The position numbers and the translations under genes are program-made. Under the pieces are notes generated by a model. That model did not search any database. It saw only the letters and a list, made by a program, of their open reading frames with translations, and was not told where the DNA came from. DNA of 64,000 nt. Source: Pseudomonas sp. Irchel 3A7. Lineage in GTDB: Bacteria; Pseudomonadota; Gammaproteobacteria; Pseudomonadales; Pseudomonadaceae. The first letter of the stretch is position 1. Every line of letters starts with the position of its first letter. Shown piece by piece: positions 8,471 to 18,430 of the stretch. The stretch spans positions 62,001-126,000 of the forward strand of contig NZ_FYED01000007.1 in NCBI RefSeq assembly GCF_900187565.1, read 5' to 3'.

Positions 8471-8833
8471 ATGAGCATCCAGAACATCGTCGACTTCAGC
8501 CAGGCCACCACCGCCGCCGAACGCTATCGTCCAGACCCGACCAAGGTGCTCAAGGGCGATCCTGAGCAAGCGGTGTTCAACCACTACAACAGTCCTTGCG
8601 GCCAGCTGAACGCCGGTGTGTGGGAAGGGGCTGTCGGCCAATGGACAGTGAATTTCACCGAACACGAATATTGCGAAATCGTGCAGGGTGTTTCCGTGCT
8701 GCGTGATCTCGATGGTAACGCCAAGACGCTGCGGGTTGGCGATCGCTTCGTCATCCCGGCAGGTTTCCGGGGCACCTGGGAAGTGCTGGAGCCATGCCGC
8801 AAAATTTATGTGGCGTTTGAGCAGAAGGCCTGA
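8471..8833 (+). CDS. Single-domain cupin protein (EutQ-like cupin)
   Basis: 120 residues forming a single cupin barrel; typical features are GVWEGAVGQWTVNFTEHEYCEIVQG (metal-side strand, split here) and a second motif around LRVGDRFVIPAGFRGTWEV. It belongs to the cupin_3 group found beside polyamine catabolic genes in pseudomonads (PA5314-like). The enzymatic or binding role is unknown. The classic metal-binding HxH pair is not evident, although H and E occur in TEHEYCE. Its divergent pairing with pauC and the shared palindrome suggest co-regulation with polyamine breakdown. Confidence 0.78.
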   Translation: MSIQNIVDFSQATTAAERYRPDPTKVLKGDPEQAVFNHYNSPCGQLNAGVWEGAVGQWTVNFTEHEYCEIVQGVSVLRDLDGNAKTLRVGDRFVIPAGFRGTWEVLEPCRKIYVAFEQKA

Positions 8834-8860
8834 CAATTAGCGTTGCCTGGGCCGACGCTT

Positions 8861-8930
8861 TCGCGAGCAGGCTCGCTACCACAGGAGATCAGTGTGTACA
8901 CGGACATTGTGGGAGCGAGCCCGCTCGCGA
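8861..8930. repeat. REPIN with short spacer
   Basis: Arm 8861-8883 (with one substitution, GCTACCACA) and inverse arm 8908-8930. Located directly downstream of the cupin gene and before the bidirectional terminator. Confidence 0.88.
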
Positions 8931-8969
8931 AGGGGGCCTGACAGGCAATACCTGACCATCAGGCAACAA

Positions 8970-9001
8970 AAAAGGCCCGTATCTCGCGATACGGGCCTTT
9001 T
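8970..9001. terminator. Bidirectional rho-independent terminator between cupin gene and rpmG
   Basis: A perfect stem AAAGGCCCGTATC / GATACGGGCCTTT with loop TCGC, flanked by A and T runs on both sides, so it can end both the + strand cupin transcript and the - strand rpmB-rpmG transcript. Confidence 0.92.
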
Positions 9002-9022
9002 TCGTAAGTCGGGAAAAATCAA

Positions 9023-9178
9023 TTACTTGATTTTGCCTTCCTTGTAGATCACGTGCTTGCGAACAACCGGATCAAATTTCTTGATCTCGATTTTGTCCGG
9101 AGTAGTGCGCTTGTTCTTGTCGGTAGTGTAGAAGTGACCAGTACCGGCGCTCGAAATCAAACGAATCAATTCACGCAT
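9023..9178 (-). CDS. rpmG: 50S ribosomal protein L33
   Basis: 51 residues (start ATG at 9176-9178, stop TAA at 9023-9025), too short for ordinary length filters. The sequence begins [17 protein letters not shown] and continues with [12 protein letters not shown] and [10 protein letters not shown], the L33 signature. L33 is a small protein of the large subunit near the E site. No Cys pairs are present, so this is the zinc-independent form. It lies 11 bases downstream of rpmB, the conserved rpmB-rpmG operon, and ends in a strong bidirectional terminator. Confidence 0.97.
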   Translation of the reverse strand: MRELIRLISSAGTGHFYTTDKNKRTTPDKIEIKKFDPVVRKHVIYKEGKIK

Positions 9179-9189
9179 GATTAGCTCCC

Positions 9190-9423
9190 TTAAACCTTGC
9201 CATCGCGACGAAGTTCGGCCAGCACGACACTGATGCCACGCTTGTCGATGATGCGCATGCCTTTGGCAGATACGCGCAGACGTACGAAACGTTTCTCTTC
9301 TTCAACCCAGAAGCGGTGATGCTGCAGGTTCGGCAGGAAACGACGACGGGTTTTGTTGTTTGCGTGGGAAATGTTATTCCCAGTCACCGGACCCTTACCG
9401 GTAACTTGACATACTCTAGACAT
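9190..9423 (-). CDS. rpmB: 50S ribosomal protein L28
   Basis: 77 residues: [17 protein letters not shown] start, then [11 protein letters not shown] and [14 protein letters not shown], all diagnostic of L28. Normal length for gammaproteobacteria. It is the first gene of the rpmB-rpmG operon, transcribed on the minus strand. A plausible sigma-70 promoter at 9572-9600 would give an unusually long leader of about 140 bases containing two GC-rich hairpins (9449-9467 and 9490-9502), which could allow translational control. Confidence 0.97.
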   Translation of the reverse strand: MSRVCQVTGKGPVTGNNISHANNKTRRRFLPNLQHHRFWVEEEKRFVRLRVSAKGMRIIDKRGISVVLAELRRDGKV

Positions 9424-9868
9424 GCCTCAGCCCTCTAAAACCACATGCCCAACCCGGCATGGGTTGGCCGCTTAATCTCTAGTCATTGTGGCGCCAGGCG
9501 CCGCGATTCTTTAGAGGTCTTACCGGCTACACCTACAGTGAAGGAACCGGGCCCCTAGAAAAGAGCGCTGCTTTATACCAGAAAGACTGGAGAGCAACAA
9601 CATTCGCTGTGCCTTGAATGGAGAAAAACCCGGTTTTCCACGCCTCAAGCGCTTTGGATAAAGGCTGTCGCCGTTTTCGACCGCTCGTCGCGAGAATCTG
9701 CCCCACGCCACGACGACGACGTTTTTCCACCCGAGCACAGCAAAATCAGGCGCCTATAGTCCCCTGAAAATGAAAAAGGGGATAGTCATTTGCAAAGGAG
9801 CCCACTAGGGTAAGCCTTTTCCAGACTGCACTTGCAGATGGGCCTTCGATCTGTAAAGGAATCCGACC
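9424..9868. other. 445-base intergenic region with rpmB leader and promoter
   Basis: No convincing gene. On the minus strand TTGTTG (9595-9600) and TATAAA (9572-9577) with a 17-base spacer form a likely promoter for rpmB-rpmG. Leader hairpins are CCAACCC/GGGTTGG at 9449-9467 and GGCGC/GCGCC at 9490-9502. The portion 9740-9868 presumably holds the promoter for the solute-binding protein gene, but no clear hexamers were picked out. Confidence 0.5.
9572..9600 (-). promoter_or_regulatory. Candidate sigma-70 promoter for rpmB-rpmG
   Basis: Minus strand: -35 TTGTTG (9600-9595), 17-base spacer, -10 TATAAA (9577-9572). The -10 is one mismatch from consensus; the -35 matches only the conserved TTG. 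Predicted transcription start about 9565. Confidence 0.5.
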
Positions 9869-11455
9869 ATGCGCCTCGCTGCCCTACCGCTGTTGCTAGC
9901 CCCGCTTCTGCTGAGCCCACAGGCCTTCGCCGCCGCCCTGAGCGTTTGCACCGAGGCCAGCCCCGAAGGGTTCGACGTGGTGCAATACAACTCGCTGACC
10001 ACCACCAACGCCTCGGCGGACGTACTGATGAACCGTCTGGTGGATTTCGACACGGCCAGCGGCAAAGTGGTCGCCAGTCTCGCCGAGAGCTGGGAAGTCA
10101 GCCCCGATGGCTTGACGTATGTGTTCAAGCTGCGCCCGCAGGTGAAGTTCCACCGCACCGAGTATTTCAGCCCGACGCGCGAAATGACCGCCGAGGACGT
10201 GAAGTTCAGCTTCGACCGCATGCTCGATCCGGCTAACCCCTGGCACAAGGTCGCCCAGAGCGGCTTCCCCCATGCGCAATCCATGCAATTGCCGGCGCTG
10301 ATCAAAAAAATCGACGCCCTCGACCCGCTGACCGTGCGCTTCACGCTGGACCATCCGGATTCAACTTTCCTCGCAACCCTGAGCATGGGTTTCGCCTCGA
10401 TCTATTCGGCCGAATACGCCGATAAACTGTTGAAGGCAGGCACCCCGGAGAAGCTCAACAGCCAGCCGATCGGCAGCGGCCCGTTCGTGTTCACGCGCTT
10501 CCAGAAGGACGCCTCGATCCGCTACAAGGCCAACCCGGACTACTTTGGTGGCAAGCCGTCAGTGGACCCGCTGATCTTCGCCATCACCCCGGACGCCAAC
10601 GTGCGCTTGCAGAAGTTGCGTCGCAATGAATGCCAGATCGCCCTGTCGCCCAAGCCTCTGGACGTACAGGCAGCGCTGAAAGAGCCGACCCTGAAAGTGG
10701 AAAAAACTGACGCGTTCATGACCGCATTCGTCGGCATCAACAGCCAGCATCCACCGCTGGACAAGCCTGAAGTGCGCCAGGCGATCAACCTCGCTTTCGA
10801 CAAGGCCAATTACGTCAAGGCCGTGTTCGAAGACACCGCCGAGCCTGCCAATGGCCCCTACCCGCCGAACACCTGGAGCTACGCCAAAAGCCTGCCGGGC
10901 TATGCCCATGACGTGGAGAAAGCCAAGGCGTTGATGGCCAAGGCCGGACTCAAGGACGGCTTCCAGACCACCATCTGGACTCGCCCGTCGGGCAGCCTGC
11001 TGAACCCGAACCCCAGCCTCGGCGCCCAACTGCTGCAGTCTGACCTCGCGGAAATCGGCATACAGGCCGAAATTCGCGTGATCGAATGGGGCGAACTGAT
11101 CCGTCGCGCCAAGGCCGGTGAACATGACCTGCTGTTCATGGGCTGGGCCGGCGACAACGGTGACCCTGACAACTTCCTCACGCCGCAGTTTTCCTGCGCC
11201 GCGGTCAAGTCCGGTACCAACTTTGCCCGTTACTGCAACCAGGACCTGGACAAGCTCATCAACGCCGGCAAGACCACCGGCGAGCAAGGCGTGCGCACCA
11301 AGCTCTACGAACAGGCCCAGACGCAGATCCAGCAGCAGGCATTGTGGCTGCCGCTGGCGCACCCGACGGCTTTTGCCCTGACACGCAAAGATGTCGAGGG
11401 TTACTCGGTGAGCCCGTTTGGGCGGCAGGACTATTCGAAGGTCAACCTCAAATAA
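9869..11455 (+). CDS. ABC transporter periplasmic peptide-binding protein (SBP family 5, DppA-like)
   Basis: 528 residues with a signal peptide (hydrophobic core LPLLLAPLLLSPQAF, cleavage after AFA around residue 22). The mature protein is a family-5 solute-binding protein of the DppA/OppA group: LAESWEVSPDGLTYVFKLR, VKFSFDRMLDP, and a C-terminal DFLTPQFSC-like segment (here DNFLTPQFSC). Family members bind di- or oligopeptides for an ABC importer. No permease or ATPase genes are adjacent, so it probably works with a transporter encoded elsewhere, as for the PA5317-like protein. AAAGGA precedes the ATG. The ligand cannot be predicted from the sequence. Confidence 0.9.
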   Translation: MRLAALPLLLAPLLLSPQAFAAALSVCTEASPEGFDVVQYNSLTTTNASADVLMNRLVDFDTASGKVVASLAESWEVSPDGLTYVFKLRPQVKFHRTEYFSPTREMTAEDVKFSFDRMLDPANPWHKVAQSGFPHAQSMQLPALIKKIDALDPLTVRFTLDHPDSTFLATLSMGFASIYSAEYADKLLKAGTPEKLNSQPIGSGPFVFTRFQKDASIRYKANPDYFGGKPSVDPLIFAITPDANVRLQKLRRNECQIALSPKPLDVQAALKEPTLKVEKTDAFMTAFVGINSQHPPLDKPEVRQAINLAFDKANYVKAVFEDTAEPANGPYPPNTWSYAKSLPGYAHDVEKAKALMAKAGLKDGFQTTIWTRPSGSLLNPNPSLGAQLLQSDLAEIGIQAEIRVIEWGELIRRAKAGEHDLLFMGWAGDNGDPDNFLTPQFSCAAVKSGTNFARYCNQDLDKLINAGKTTGEQGVRTKLYEQAQTQIQQQALWLPLAHPTAFALTRKDVEGYSVSPFGRQDYSKVNLK

Positions 11456-11474
11456 TCCGCCCGGCCACAAAACC

Positions 11475-11564
11475 TGTGGGAGCGAGCCTGCTCGCGAAAG
11501 CAACCTGTCAGTCAAAATGGAGATCGACTGACACTACGCCTTCGCGAGCAGGCTCGCTCCCACA
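11475..11564. repeat. REPIN (GCGAGCCTGCTCGC class)
   Basis: Arm 11475-11497 and inverse arm 11542-11564, between the convergent solute-binding protein and radC genes. No other terminator is visible for either gene. Confidence 0.9.
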
Positions 11565-11589
11565 GAGTCTTGCTTAGCTCCACCCCGCT

Positions 11590-12264
11590 TTACATCCAGC
11601 CGTATTCAGCCATCGAAAGCGGATCGCCATCGCCGATGATGAAATGGTCAAGCACCCGCACATCAATCAGCTCCAAGGCTTTTTGCAGACGCTTGGTGAG
11701 CATCCGGTCGGCCTGACTGGGGTCGGAGTTGCCCGACGGATGGTTGTGGCAGAGGATCAGCGCCGCCGCGTTGTGTGCCAGCGCGCGCTTGACCACCTCC
11801 CGCGGATGGACACTGGTGTTGTCGATGGAGCCACGAAACAGTGCCTCAAAGGTCAGCACCTGATGTTTTGAATCCAGGAACAGACAACCGAACACTTCGT
11901 GGGGCTCATGGCGCAGCATCGCCTTCAAGTAATCGCGCACCGCATGCGGATTTTCCAACACTGGCTTGAAGCGCAGCCGCTCAGCCAGATGCCGTCGACT
12001 CATTTCCAGAACCGCCTGCAATTGTGCGAACTTTGCCGCACCCAGTCCCAACTGCCTGCTGAACGCCGGGAGATCCGCCTCCAACAGCGACCGCAGGCTG
12101 CCAAATTGACCCAGCAGATGCCGCGCCAGATCCACCGCGCTTTTGCCTGACACCCCGGTTCGCAAAAAGATGGCCAGCAATTCGGCATCCGAAAGGCTTG
12201 CCGGCCCCTGCTCAAGAAGCTTCTCCCGCGGCCGCTCCGCCGCCGGCCAATCGCGAATACTCAT
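11590..12264 (-). CDS. radC: RadC-family JAB/MPN-domain protein
   Basis: 224 residues. N-terminal helix-hairpin-helix region (about 1-90, with [18 protein letters not shown]), then a C-terminal JAB1/MPN domain carrying the metalloprotease motif [14 protein letters not shown] (HxHx7Sx2D), plus conserved FLDSKHQVL. Despite the name, the DNA-repair role first assigned to RadC was withdrawn, and the function remains uncertain. It is divergent from coaBC, as in most gammaproteobacteria. The family normally spans about 220-230 residues, so it is complete. Confidence 0.93.
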   Translation of the reverse strand: MSIRDWPAAERPREKLLEQGPASLSDAELLAIFLRTGVSGKSAVDLARHLLGQFGSLRSLLEADLPAFSRQLGLGAAKFAQLQAVLEMSRRHLAERLRFKPVLENPHAVRDYLKAMLRHEPHEVFGCLFLDSKHQVLTFEALFRGSIDNTSVHPREVVKRALAHNAAALILCHNHPSGNSDPSQADRMLTKRLQKALELIDVRVLDHFIIGDGDPLSMAEYGWM

Positions 12265-12399
12265 AGCACCTCCCTGTCTGTGGGCGCCGCTGTTCCGTAG
12301 CGGTCGCTGTGATATCGTAGCCCATCTTTTTTGCGGGCGAATTCACCCTGGGGAGGGGGTTTCGCTACGTTTGTCACCAACGAATTGAAAGGCAGGCCT

Positions 12400-13608
12400 A
12401 TGCAGCGGCTGTATCGGAAACGCATTGTTCTGGGCGTCGGCGGCGGCATTGCTGCCTACAAAAGCGCCGATCTGGTTCGCCGGCTGATGGACCAGGGTGC
12501 CGAAGTGCGCGTGGTCATGACCCGTGGCGGCAGCGAGTTCATCACGCCACTGACCATGCAGGCCCTGTCCGGGCACCCCGTGCACCTGGACCTGCTGGAC
12601 CCGGCGGCCGAAGCGGCCATGGGCCATATCGAGCTGGCCAAATGGGCTGACCTGGTGCTGATCGCACCCGCCACCGCAGACCTGATCGCCCGATTGGCTC
12701 AAGGCATCGCCGACGATTTGCTGACCACGCTGGTGCTGGCCACTGACGCAGTGGTCGCGGTAGCCCCGGCGATGAACCAGGCCATGTGGCGCGACCCGGC
12801 GACCCAGGCCAACCTGCAAACCCTGGAAAGCCGCGACCTGAAAGTCTTCGGCCCGGCCTCCGGCAGCCAGGCCTGCGGCGATGTCGGTTTGGGCCGCATG
12901 CTTGAAGCCACCGACCTGGCACAGCTGGCCGCGGATTGCTTCAAGCGCCAGGCGCTGACCGGCAAACACGTGCTGATCACCGCCGGCCCGACCCAGGAAA
13001 ACATCGACCCGGTGCGCTACATCACCAACCACAGCTCCGGGAAAATGGGCTTTGCCCTGGCCGAAGCCGCGGTGGAAGCCGGCGCCCGCGTGACCTTGAT
13101 CACCGGTCCGGTGCACCTGGCGACGCCGGATCGCGTCACCCGTATCGACGTGGTCAGCGCCCGCGACATGCTCGCCGCCTGCGAGGCTGCGATCCCGTGC
13201 GACCTCTTCATCGCCTCCGCAGCGGTCGCAGACTATCGCCCGGAAGTCGTCGCCCCACAAAAACTAAAGAAAGATCCTACGAACGGCGACGGCTTGTTGC
13301 TACAGATGGTGCGCAACCCGGACATCCTGGCCAGCATCGCCACCCGCCCCGACCGTCCGTTCAGTGTCGGTTTCGCCGCCGAAACCGAACACCTGCTCGA
13401 CTACGCTGCCCGCAAGTTGAAGGACAAGAATCTCGATTTGATCGTCGCCAACGACGTCGCCAACCCGAGCATTGGCTTCAACAGCGAAGAGAACGCCTGC
13501 AGCGTGATCGATCGTCAGCTTCACGCCACGCTTTTCGCCCAAACTAGCAAGAGCAAGATTGCTCGCCAGTTGATCACTTTCATCGCCGAACGTCTGAACC
13601 AGGTTTAA
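12400..13608 (+). CDS. coaBC: Bifunctional phosphopantothenoylcysteine decarboxylase / phosphopantothenate-cysteine ligase
   Basis: 402 residues. N-terminal CoaC flavoprotein domain (to about 190): [14 protein letters not shown], active-site His in [19 protein letters not shown], and the [10 protein letters not shown] substrate clamp with its Cys. C-terminal CoaB domain from about 190: [22 protein letters not shown], and KLKK for substrate binding. It catalyses ligation of cysteine to 4'-phosphopantothenate and decarboxylation to 4'-phosphopantetheine in CoA synthesis. The ATG at 12400 has AGGCAGG upstream and gives the family N-terminus [12 protein letters not shown]; an upstream in-frame ATG at 12331 would add an unrelated stretch. 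dut follows after five bases. Confidence 0.95.
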   Translation: MQRLYRKRIVLGVGGGIAAYKSADLVRRLMDQGAEVRVVMTRGGSEFITPLTMQALSGHPVHLDLLDPAAEAAMGHIELAKWADLVLIAPATADLIARLAQGIADDLLTTLVLATDAVVAVAPAMNQAMWRDPATQANLQTLESRDLKVFGPASGSQACGDVGLGRMLEATDLAQLAADCFKRQALTGKHVLITAGPTQENIDPVRYITNHSSGKMGFALAEAAVEAGARVTLITGPVHLATPDRVTRIDVVSARDMLAACEAAIPCDLFIASAAVADYRPEVVAPQKLKKDPTNGDGLLLQMVRNPDILASIATRPDRPFSVGFAAETEHLLDYAARKLKDKNLDLIVANDVANPSIGFNSEENACSVIDRQLHATLFAQTSKSKIARQLITFIAERLNQV

Positions 13609-13613
13609 TTTAC

Positions 13614-14069
13614 ATGCACGCTTTGCAAGCCAAGATCCTCGACCCTCGCATCGGTACCGAATTCCCGCTGCCGCAATACGCCACTCCAGGCTCCGCCGGT
13701 TTAGACCTGCGCGCCATGCTGGAAAAAGACATCGTGATCAAACCGGGCGAGACCGTACTGATTCCTACGGGGCTGTCGGTCTATATCGGTGACCCGAACC
13801 TCGCGGCGCTGATTCTCCCACGCTCTGGCCTGGGCCATAAGCACGGCATCGTACTGGGTAACCTGGTCGGCCTGATCGATTCCGACTACCAGGGTCCGCT
13901 GATGGTCTCGTGCTGGAACCGTGGCCAGAGCGATTTCACCATGGTCGTTGGCGAGCGCCTGGCGCAATTGGTACTTGTGCCGGTGGTACAGGCACATTTC
14001 GAGATGGTCGAAGAGTTCGTCGAGACCCAGCGCGGCACTGGCGGCTTCGGTCATTCCGGCAGCCATTAA
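13614..14069 (+). CDS. dut: dUTP diphosphatase
   Basis: 151 residues, trimeric dUTPase type. The five family motifs are present: [43 protein letters not shown] and the C-terminal [10 protein letters not shown]. Hydrolyses dUTP to dUMP, keeping uracil out of DNA and supplying dTMP synthesis. It lies five bases after coaBC, forming the conserved coaBC-dut pair, and is followed by a 197-base spacer before algC. Confidence 0.96.
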   Translation: MHALQAKILDPRIGTEFPLPQYATPGSAGLDLRAMLEKDIVIKPGETVLIPTGLSVYIGDPNLAALILPRSGLGHKHGIVLGNLVGLIDSDYQGPLMVSCWNRGQSDFTMVVGERLAQLVLVPVVQAHFEMVEEFVETQRGTGGFGHSGSH

Positions 14070-14084
14070 TCCCAAGGGTTTATC

Positions 14085-14113
14085 GTGGCGAGGGAGCAAG
14101 CTCCATCGCCACA
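14085..14113. repeat. Single REP palindrome (GAGGGAGC class)
   Basis: GTGGCGAGGGAGC…CATCGCCACA forms one imperfect hairpin 16 bases after dut. It belongs to a different REP class from the GTGGGAGCG elements and has no visible partner copy nearby. Confidence 0.75.
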
Positions 14114-14266
14114 ATATTTGTGCTGGTTTCTGCACCGTGCTGGCGTCATGGCCCTTTCACACCACGAACTCTCTGTGAAAAACGTCGTCATACCTTTCAC
14201 TTTGAGCCTGCCCACGAATGATTCGCAGGCAGGTCCAGCCACTTTCGAGATGGAGCATTCCCACAG

Positions 14267-15664
14267 ATGAGCACCCCCGCCCGCGTAGCCCCCAAGTTCC
14301 CTGACAGCATCTTCCGCGCCTACGATATTCGCGGCACCGTTCCGGAATTTCTGAACGCTGAAACGGCTTACTGGCTCGGTCGCGCCATCGGTGCCCAAAG
14401 TCTGGCCCAGGATGAACCGAATGTTTGCGTCGGCCGTGATGGTCGCCTTTCCGGCCCGGAACTGGTGGAGCAACTGATCCAGGGCCTGGCCGACAGCGGT
14501 TGCCACGTCAGTGATGTCGGCCTGGTGCCAACCCCTGCGCTGTACTACGCCGCCAACGTACTGGCCGGCAAATCCGGGGTGATGCTGACCGGCAGCCACA
14601 ACCCGTCGAACTACAACGGCTTCAAGATCGTCATTGCTGGCGACACCTTGGCCAACGAGCAGATCCAGGCCCTGCATGACCGCCTCAAGAATAACGACTT
14701 GAGCAGCGGCCAGGGCAGCATCACCAGGGTCGAAATCCTCGACCGCTACACCACCGAAATCGTCCAGGACATCAAGCTGGCCCGACGCCTGAAGGTCGTG
14801 GTGGACTGCGGCAACGGCGCTGCCGGCGTGATTGCCCCGCAACTGATCGAAGCACTGAACTGCGAAGTCATCCCGCTGTTCTGCGAAGTCGACGGCAATT
14901 TCCCGAACCATCACCCGGACCCGGGCAAGCTGGAAAATCTGGTAGACCTGATTGCCAAGGTCAAGGAAACCAACGCTGACTTGGGCCTGGCCTTCGACGG
15001 CGATGGCGACCGCGTGGGCGTGGTCACCAACACCGGCAGCGTCGTGTTCCCGGACCGCCTGCTGATGCTGTTTGCCAAGGATGTGGTGGCACGCAACCCC
15101 GACGCGGAAATCATCTTCGACGTCAAATGCACCCGCCGCCTGATCCCGCTGATCAAGGAATATGGCGGTCGTCCGCTGATGTGGAAGACCGGTCATTCGT
15201 TGATCAAAAAGAAAATGAAACAATCCGGCGCCCTGTTGGCCGGCGAAATGAGCGGGCACATCTTCTTCAAGGAGCGCTGGTTCGGTTTCGACGACGGCAT
15301 CTACAGCGCCGCGCGGTTGCTGGAAATCCTCAGCAAGGAAAAATCGTCGGCCGAAGAATTGTTCGCAACCTTCCCGAACGATATTTCTACGCCGGAAATC
15401 AATATCCATGTGACCGAAGAGAGCAAATTCAGCATCATTGATGCACTGCACGACGCGCAGTGGGGCGAAGGCGCTGACCTGACCACCATTGACGGCGTGC
15501 GAGTCGACTATGCCAAAGGCTGGGGCCTGGTTCGCGCCTCCAACACCACACCGGTGCTGGTGCTGCGCTTCGAGGCCGATGACGAGGCTGAATTGCAGCG
15601 CATCAAGGACGTTTTCCATGTCCAGTTGAAGCGTGTCGCACCTGATCTCCAACTACCGTTCTGA
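14267..15664 (+). CDS. algC: Phosphomannomutase / phosphoglucomutase AlgC
   Basis: 465 residues, closely matching the P. aeruginosa 463-residue enzyme. Catalytic phosphoserine S110 in TGSHNP, Mg loop DGDGDR near 245, sugar-specificity loop GEMSGH and phosphate-binding RASNTTPVL are all present. It interconverts mannose-6-P/mannose-1-P and glucose-6-P/glucose-1-P, feeding alginate, LPS core, Psl-type and rhamnolipid precursors. GGAG precedes the ATG with an 11-base gap. No N-terminal extension is present; dut and a spacer of about 200 bases lie upstream. It is followed after 17 bases by argB. In P. aeruginosa algC is activated by AlgR; I did not find an unambiguous AlgR box here. Confidence 0.96.
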   Translation: MSTPARVAPKFPDSIFRAYDIRGTVPEFLNAETAYWLGRAIGAQSLAQDEPNVCVGRDGRLSGPELVEQLIQGLADSGCHVSDVGLVPTPALYYAANVLAGKSGVMLTGSHNPSNYNGFKIVIAGDTLANEQIQALHDRLKNNDLSSGQGSITRVEILDRYTTEIVQDIKLARRLKVVVDCGNGAAGVIAPQLIEALNCEVIPLFCEVDGNFPNHHPDPGKLENLVDLIAKVKETNADLGLAFDGDGDRVGVVTNTGSVVFPDRLLMLFAKDVVARNPDAEIIFDVKCTRRLIPLIKEYGGRPLMWKTGHSLIKKKMKQSGALLAGEMSGHIFFKERWFGFDDGIYSAARLLEILSKEKSSAEELFATFPNDISTPEINIHVTEESKFSIIDALHDAQWGEGADLTTIDGVRVDYAKGWGLVRASNTTPVLVLRFEADDEAELQRIKDVFHVQLKRVAPDLQLPF

Positions 15665-15681
15665 TTCACCCGGAGCCCTGA

Positions 15682-16587
<906 letters not shown>

Positions 16588-16601
16588 GCGATAGCGGATG
16601 C

Positions 16602-16642
16602 AAAAAGACCCCGCTCAGCCTGGCTGAGCGGGGTCTTTTTTT
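16602..16642. terminator. Terminator after argB (bidirectional)
   Basis: Stem AAAAAGACCCCGCTCAGCC / GGCTGAGCGGGGTCTTTTT with a short loop and a T run on the plus strand; the A run on the left also allows it to end pyrE transcripts on the minus strand. Confidence 0.95.
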
Positions 16643-16653
16643 ACCACGACCTC

Positions 16654-16743
16654 TGTGGGAGCGGGCTTGCCCGCGATAGCTATCTGTCAGCCAACATCGC
16701 CGTCGACTGACACTCCGTCATCGCGGGCAAGCCCGCTCCCACA
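16654..16743. repeat. REPIN (GCGGGCTTGC class)
   Basis: Arm 16654-16676 and inverse arm 16721-16743, immediately after the argB terminator and before the 3' end of pyrE. Confidence 0.9.
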
Positions 16744-16754
16744 GGGAATTGTGG

Positions 16755-17399
16755 TTAAACGCCGAACTGGGCGCGGTAGGCTTCCACGGCTGGCAAATGC
16801 TGCTTGAGCTGCGGATCGTCAGCCAGGAATTCCAGCACCTGATTCAGCGAAACAATGCTGATCACCGGAATCCCGAAGTCGCGCTCCACTTCCTGGATCG
16901 CCGACAACTCACCGTTGCCACGCTCCTGACGGTTCAGGGCGATCAATACACCGGCAGCCTTGGCACCGTCCTGGGAAGCGATGATCTGCATCACTTCACG
17001 GATGGCGGTGCCCGCGGTAATCACGTCGTCGATGATCAGCACCTCGCCGGTCAGCGGTGCGCCAACCAGGCTGCCGCCTTCGCCGTGAGCCTTGGCTTCC
17101 TTGCGGTTGAAGCACCATGGCAGGTCACGGTTGTGATGCTCGGCCAACGCCACGGCGGTGGTTGCCGCCAGAGGGATGCCCTTGTAGGCCGGACCGAACA
17201 GCACGTCGAAGGAAATGCCGCTTTCGGCAATGGCTGCGGCGTAGAAACGACCCAGCTGTGCCAGGGCCGAACCCGAGTTGAACAGGCCCGCGTTGAAGAA
17301 GTAAGGACTGGTGCGCCCGGACTTCAGGGTGAACTCACCGAAGCGCAAAACGCCGCGATCGATGGCAAAACGAATGAAATCGCGCTGATACGCTTGCAT
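16755..17399 (-). CDS. pyrE: Orotate phosphoribosyltransferase
   Basis: 214 residues. The PRPP-binding motif is [13 protein letters not shown] at about 120-132; the N-terminal segment [23 protein letters not shown] and the loop [13 protein letters not shown] are family-specific. It converts orotate and PRPP to OMP in de novo pyrimidine synthesis. The ATG at 17397-17399 gives the family N-terminus MQAYQRDFI; a start seven codons earlier is possible but adds residues not typical of the family. It is divergent from crc with an 82-base spacer. Confidence 0.96.
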   Translation of the reverse strand: MQAYQRDFIRFAIDRGVLRFGEFTLKSGRTSPYFFNAGLFNSGSALAQLGRFYAAAIAESGISFDVLFGPAYKGIPLAATTAVALAEHHNRDLPWCFNRKEAKAHGEGGSLVGAPLTGEVLIIDDVITAGTAIREVMQIIASQDGAKAAGVLIALNRQERGNGELSAIQEVERDFGIPVISIVSLNQVLEFLADDPQLKQHLPAVEAYRAQFGV

Positions 17400-17481
17400 G
17401 AAAAAAACCCCAAATACCACGGATTTAGCTAATTAGCTTGACGCCGTGTATCATACACGCACGCGATTTTTGGGGCCATTT

Positions 17482-18261
17482 ATGCGGATCATCAGTGTGA
17501 ACGTCAATGGTATTCAGGCTGCAGTCGAGCGAGGTTTGCTCAGTTGGCTGCAAGCACAGAATGCCGACGTCATCTGCCTGCAGGACACCCGTGCCTCCGC
17601 CTTTGAACTGGACGATCCAGCCTTCCAACTGGATGGATACTTCCTTTATGCCTGCGACGCCGAAGTTCCCGCCCAAGGTGGTGTGGCTTTGTACTCGCGG
17701 TTGCAACCGAAGGCTGTCATCAGCGGTCTCGGTTTCGAGACGGCCGACCGCTACGGGCGCTACCTGCAAGCCGATTTCGACAAAGTCAGTATTGCAACCT
17801 TGTTGCTTCCGTCGGGTATGAACGGCGATGAGGACTTGAACCAGAAGTTCAAGCTCATGGACGACTTCGCCAAGTACCTGGACAAGCAACGGCGCAAACG
17901 CCGCGAGTACATTTATTGTGGCTCGCTGTACGTGGCGCAACAGAAGCTGGACATCAAGAACTGGCGCGACAGCCAGCAATCCCCGGGCTTCCTGGCACCT
18001 GAACGTGCCTGGATGGACGAGATTGTCGGCAACATGGGTTATGTTGATGCCCTGCGCGAAGTCAGTCGTGAAGGCGACCAGTACAGCTGGTGGCCCGATA
18101 ACGAACAGGCCGAAATGCTCAACCTCGGCTGGCGCTTCGACTATCAGCTGCTGACCCCGGGCCTGCGCCGCTTTGTACGCAGCGCACGCTTGCCACGTCA
18201 GCCGCGGTTCTCGCAACACGCGCCGCTGATCGTGGACTACGACTGGACGCTGACCATCTAA
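17482..18261 (+). CDS. crc: Catabolite repression control protein Crc
   Basis: 259 residues, the exact length of P. aeruginosa Crc. The fold is that of exonuclease III/EEP enzymes, but catalytic positions are altered (QDTRA in place of the QE motif, and GSLYVA in place of GDFN), as expected for Crc, which lacks nuclease activity and instead assists Hfq in blocking translation of catabolic mRNAs. The ATG at 17482 has TGGGG upstream; an ATG 12 codons earlier lies within the pyrE/crc promoter spacer and is less likely. Followed by a strong terminator. The small RNA antagonists (CrcZ type) are not in this window. Confidence 0.96.
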   Translation: MRIISVNVNGIQAAVERGLLSWLQAQNADVICLQDTRASAFELDDPAFQLDGYFLYACDAEVPAQGGVALYSRLQPKAVISGLGFETADRYGRYLQADFDKVSIATLLLPSGMNGDEDLNQKFKLMDDFAKYLDKQRRKRREYIYCGSLYVAQQKLDIKNWRDSQQSPGFLAPERAWMDEIVGNMGYVDALREVSREGDQYSWWPDNEQAEMLNLGWRFDYQLLTPGLRRFVRSARLPRQPRFSQHAPLIVDYDWTLTI

Positions 18262-18272
18262 GCGTCAGATGC

Positions 18273-18302
18273 AAAAAAGCCGACAGCGATGTCGGCTTTT
18301 TT
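18273..18302 (+). terminator. Rho-independent terminator after crc
   Basis: Perfect stem AAAAAAGCCGACA / TGTCGGCTTTTTT with loop GCGA and a T run, 11 bases after the crc stop. Confidence 0.95.
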
Positions 18303-18322
18303 GTGCGCGCTGGTTTGCTTTC

Positions 18323-18411
18323 TGTGGGAGCGAGCCTGCTCGCGAAAGCGGTCTATCAGTCACATCAGTGTTGACTGTGACGACCTCTTCGCGAGCAGGC
18401 TCGCTCCCACA
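18323..18411. repeat. REPIN (GCGAGCCTGCTCGC class)
   Basis: Arm 18323-18345 and inverse arm 18389-18411, between the crc terminator and the convergent DUF4870 gene. Confidence 0.9.
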
Positions 18412-18430
18412 AAGAGAACCTCGCTGATCG

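Noticed and set aside
9520..9738. Short open frames in the rpmB upstream region
   Set aside because: No ribosome binding site, no recognisable domain, and they overlap the likely rpmB promoter.
14114..14266. AlgR binding boxes upstream of algC
   Set aside because: Only weak resemblance such as AAACGTCGTCAT was seen, not enough to call.
14066..15652. A 528-codon minus-strand frame opposite algC
   Set aside because: Antisense shadow of AlgC, which has complete catalytic motifs.
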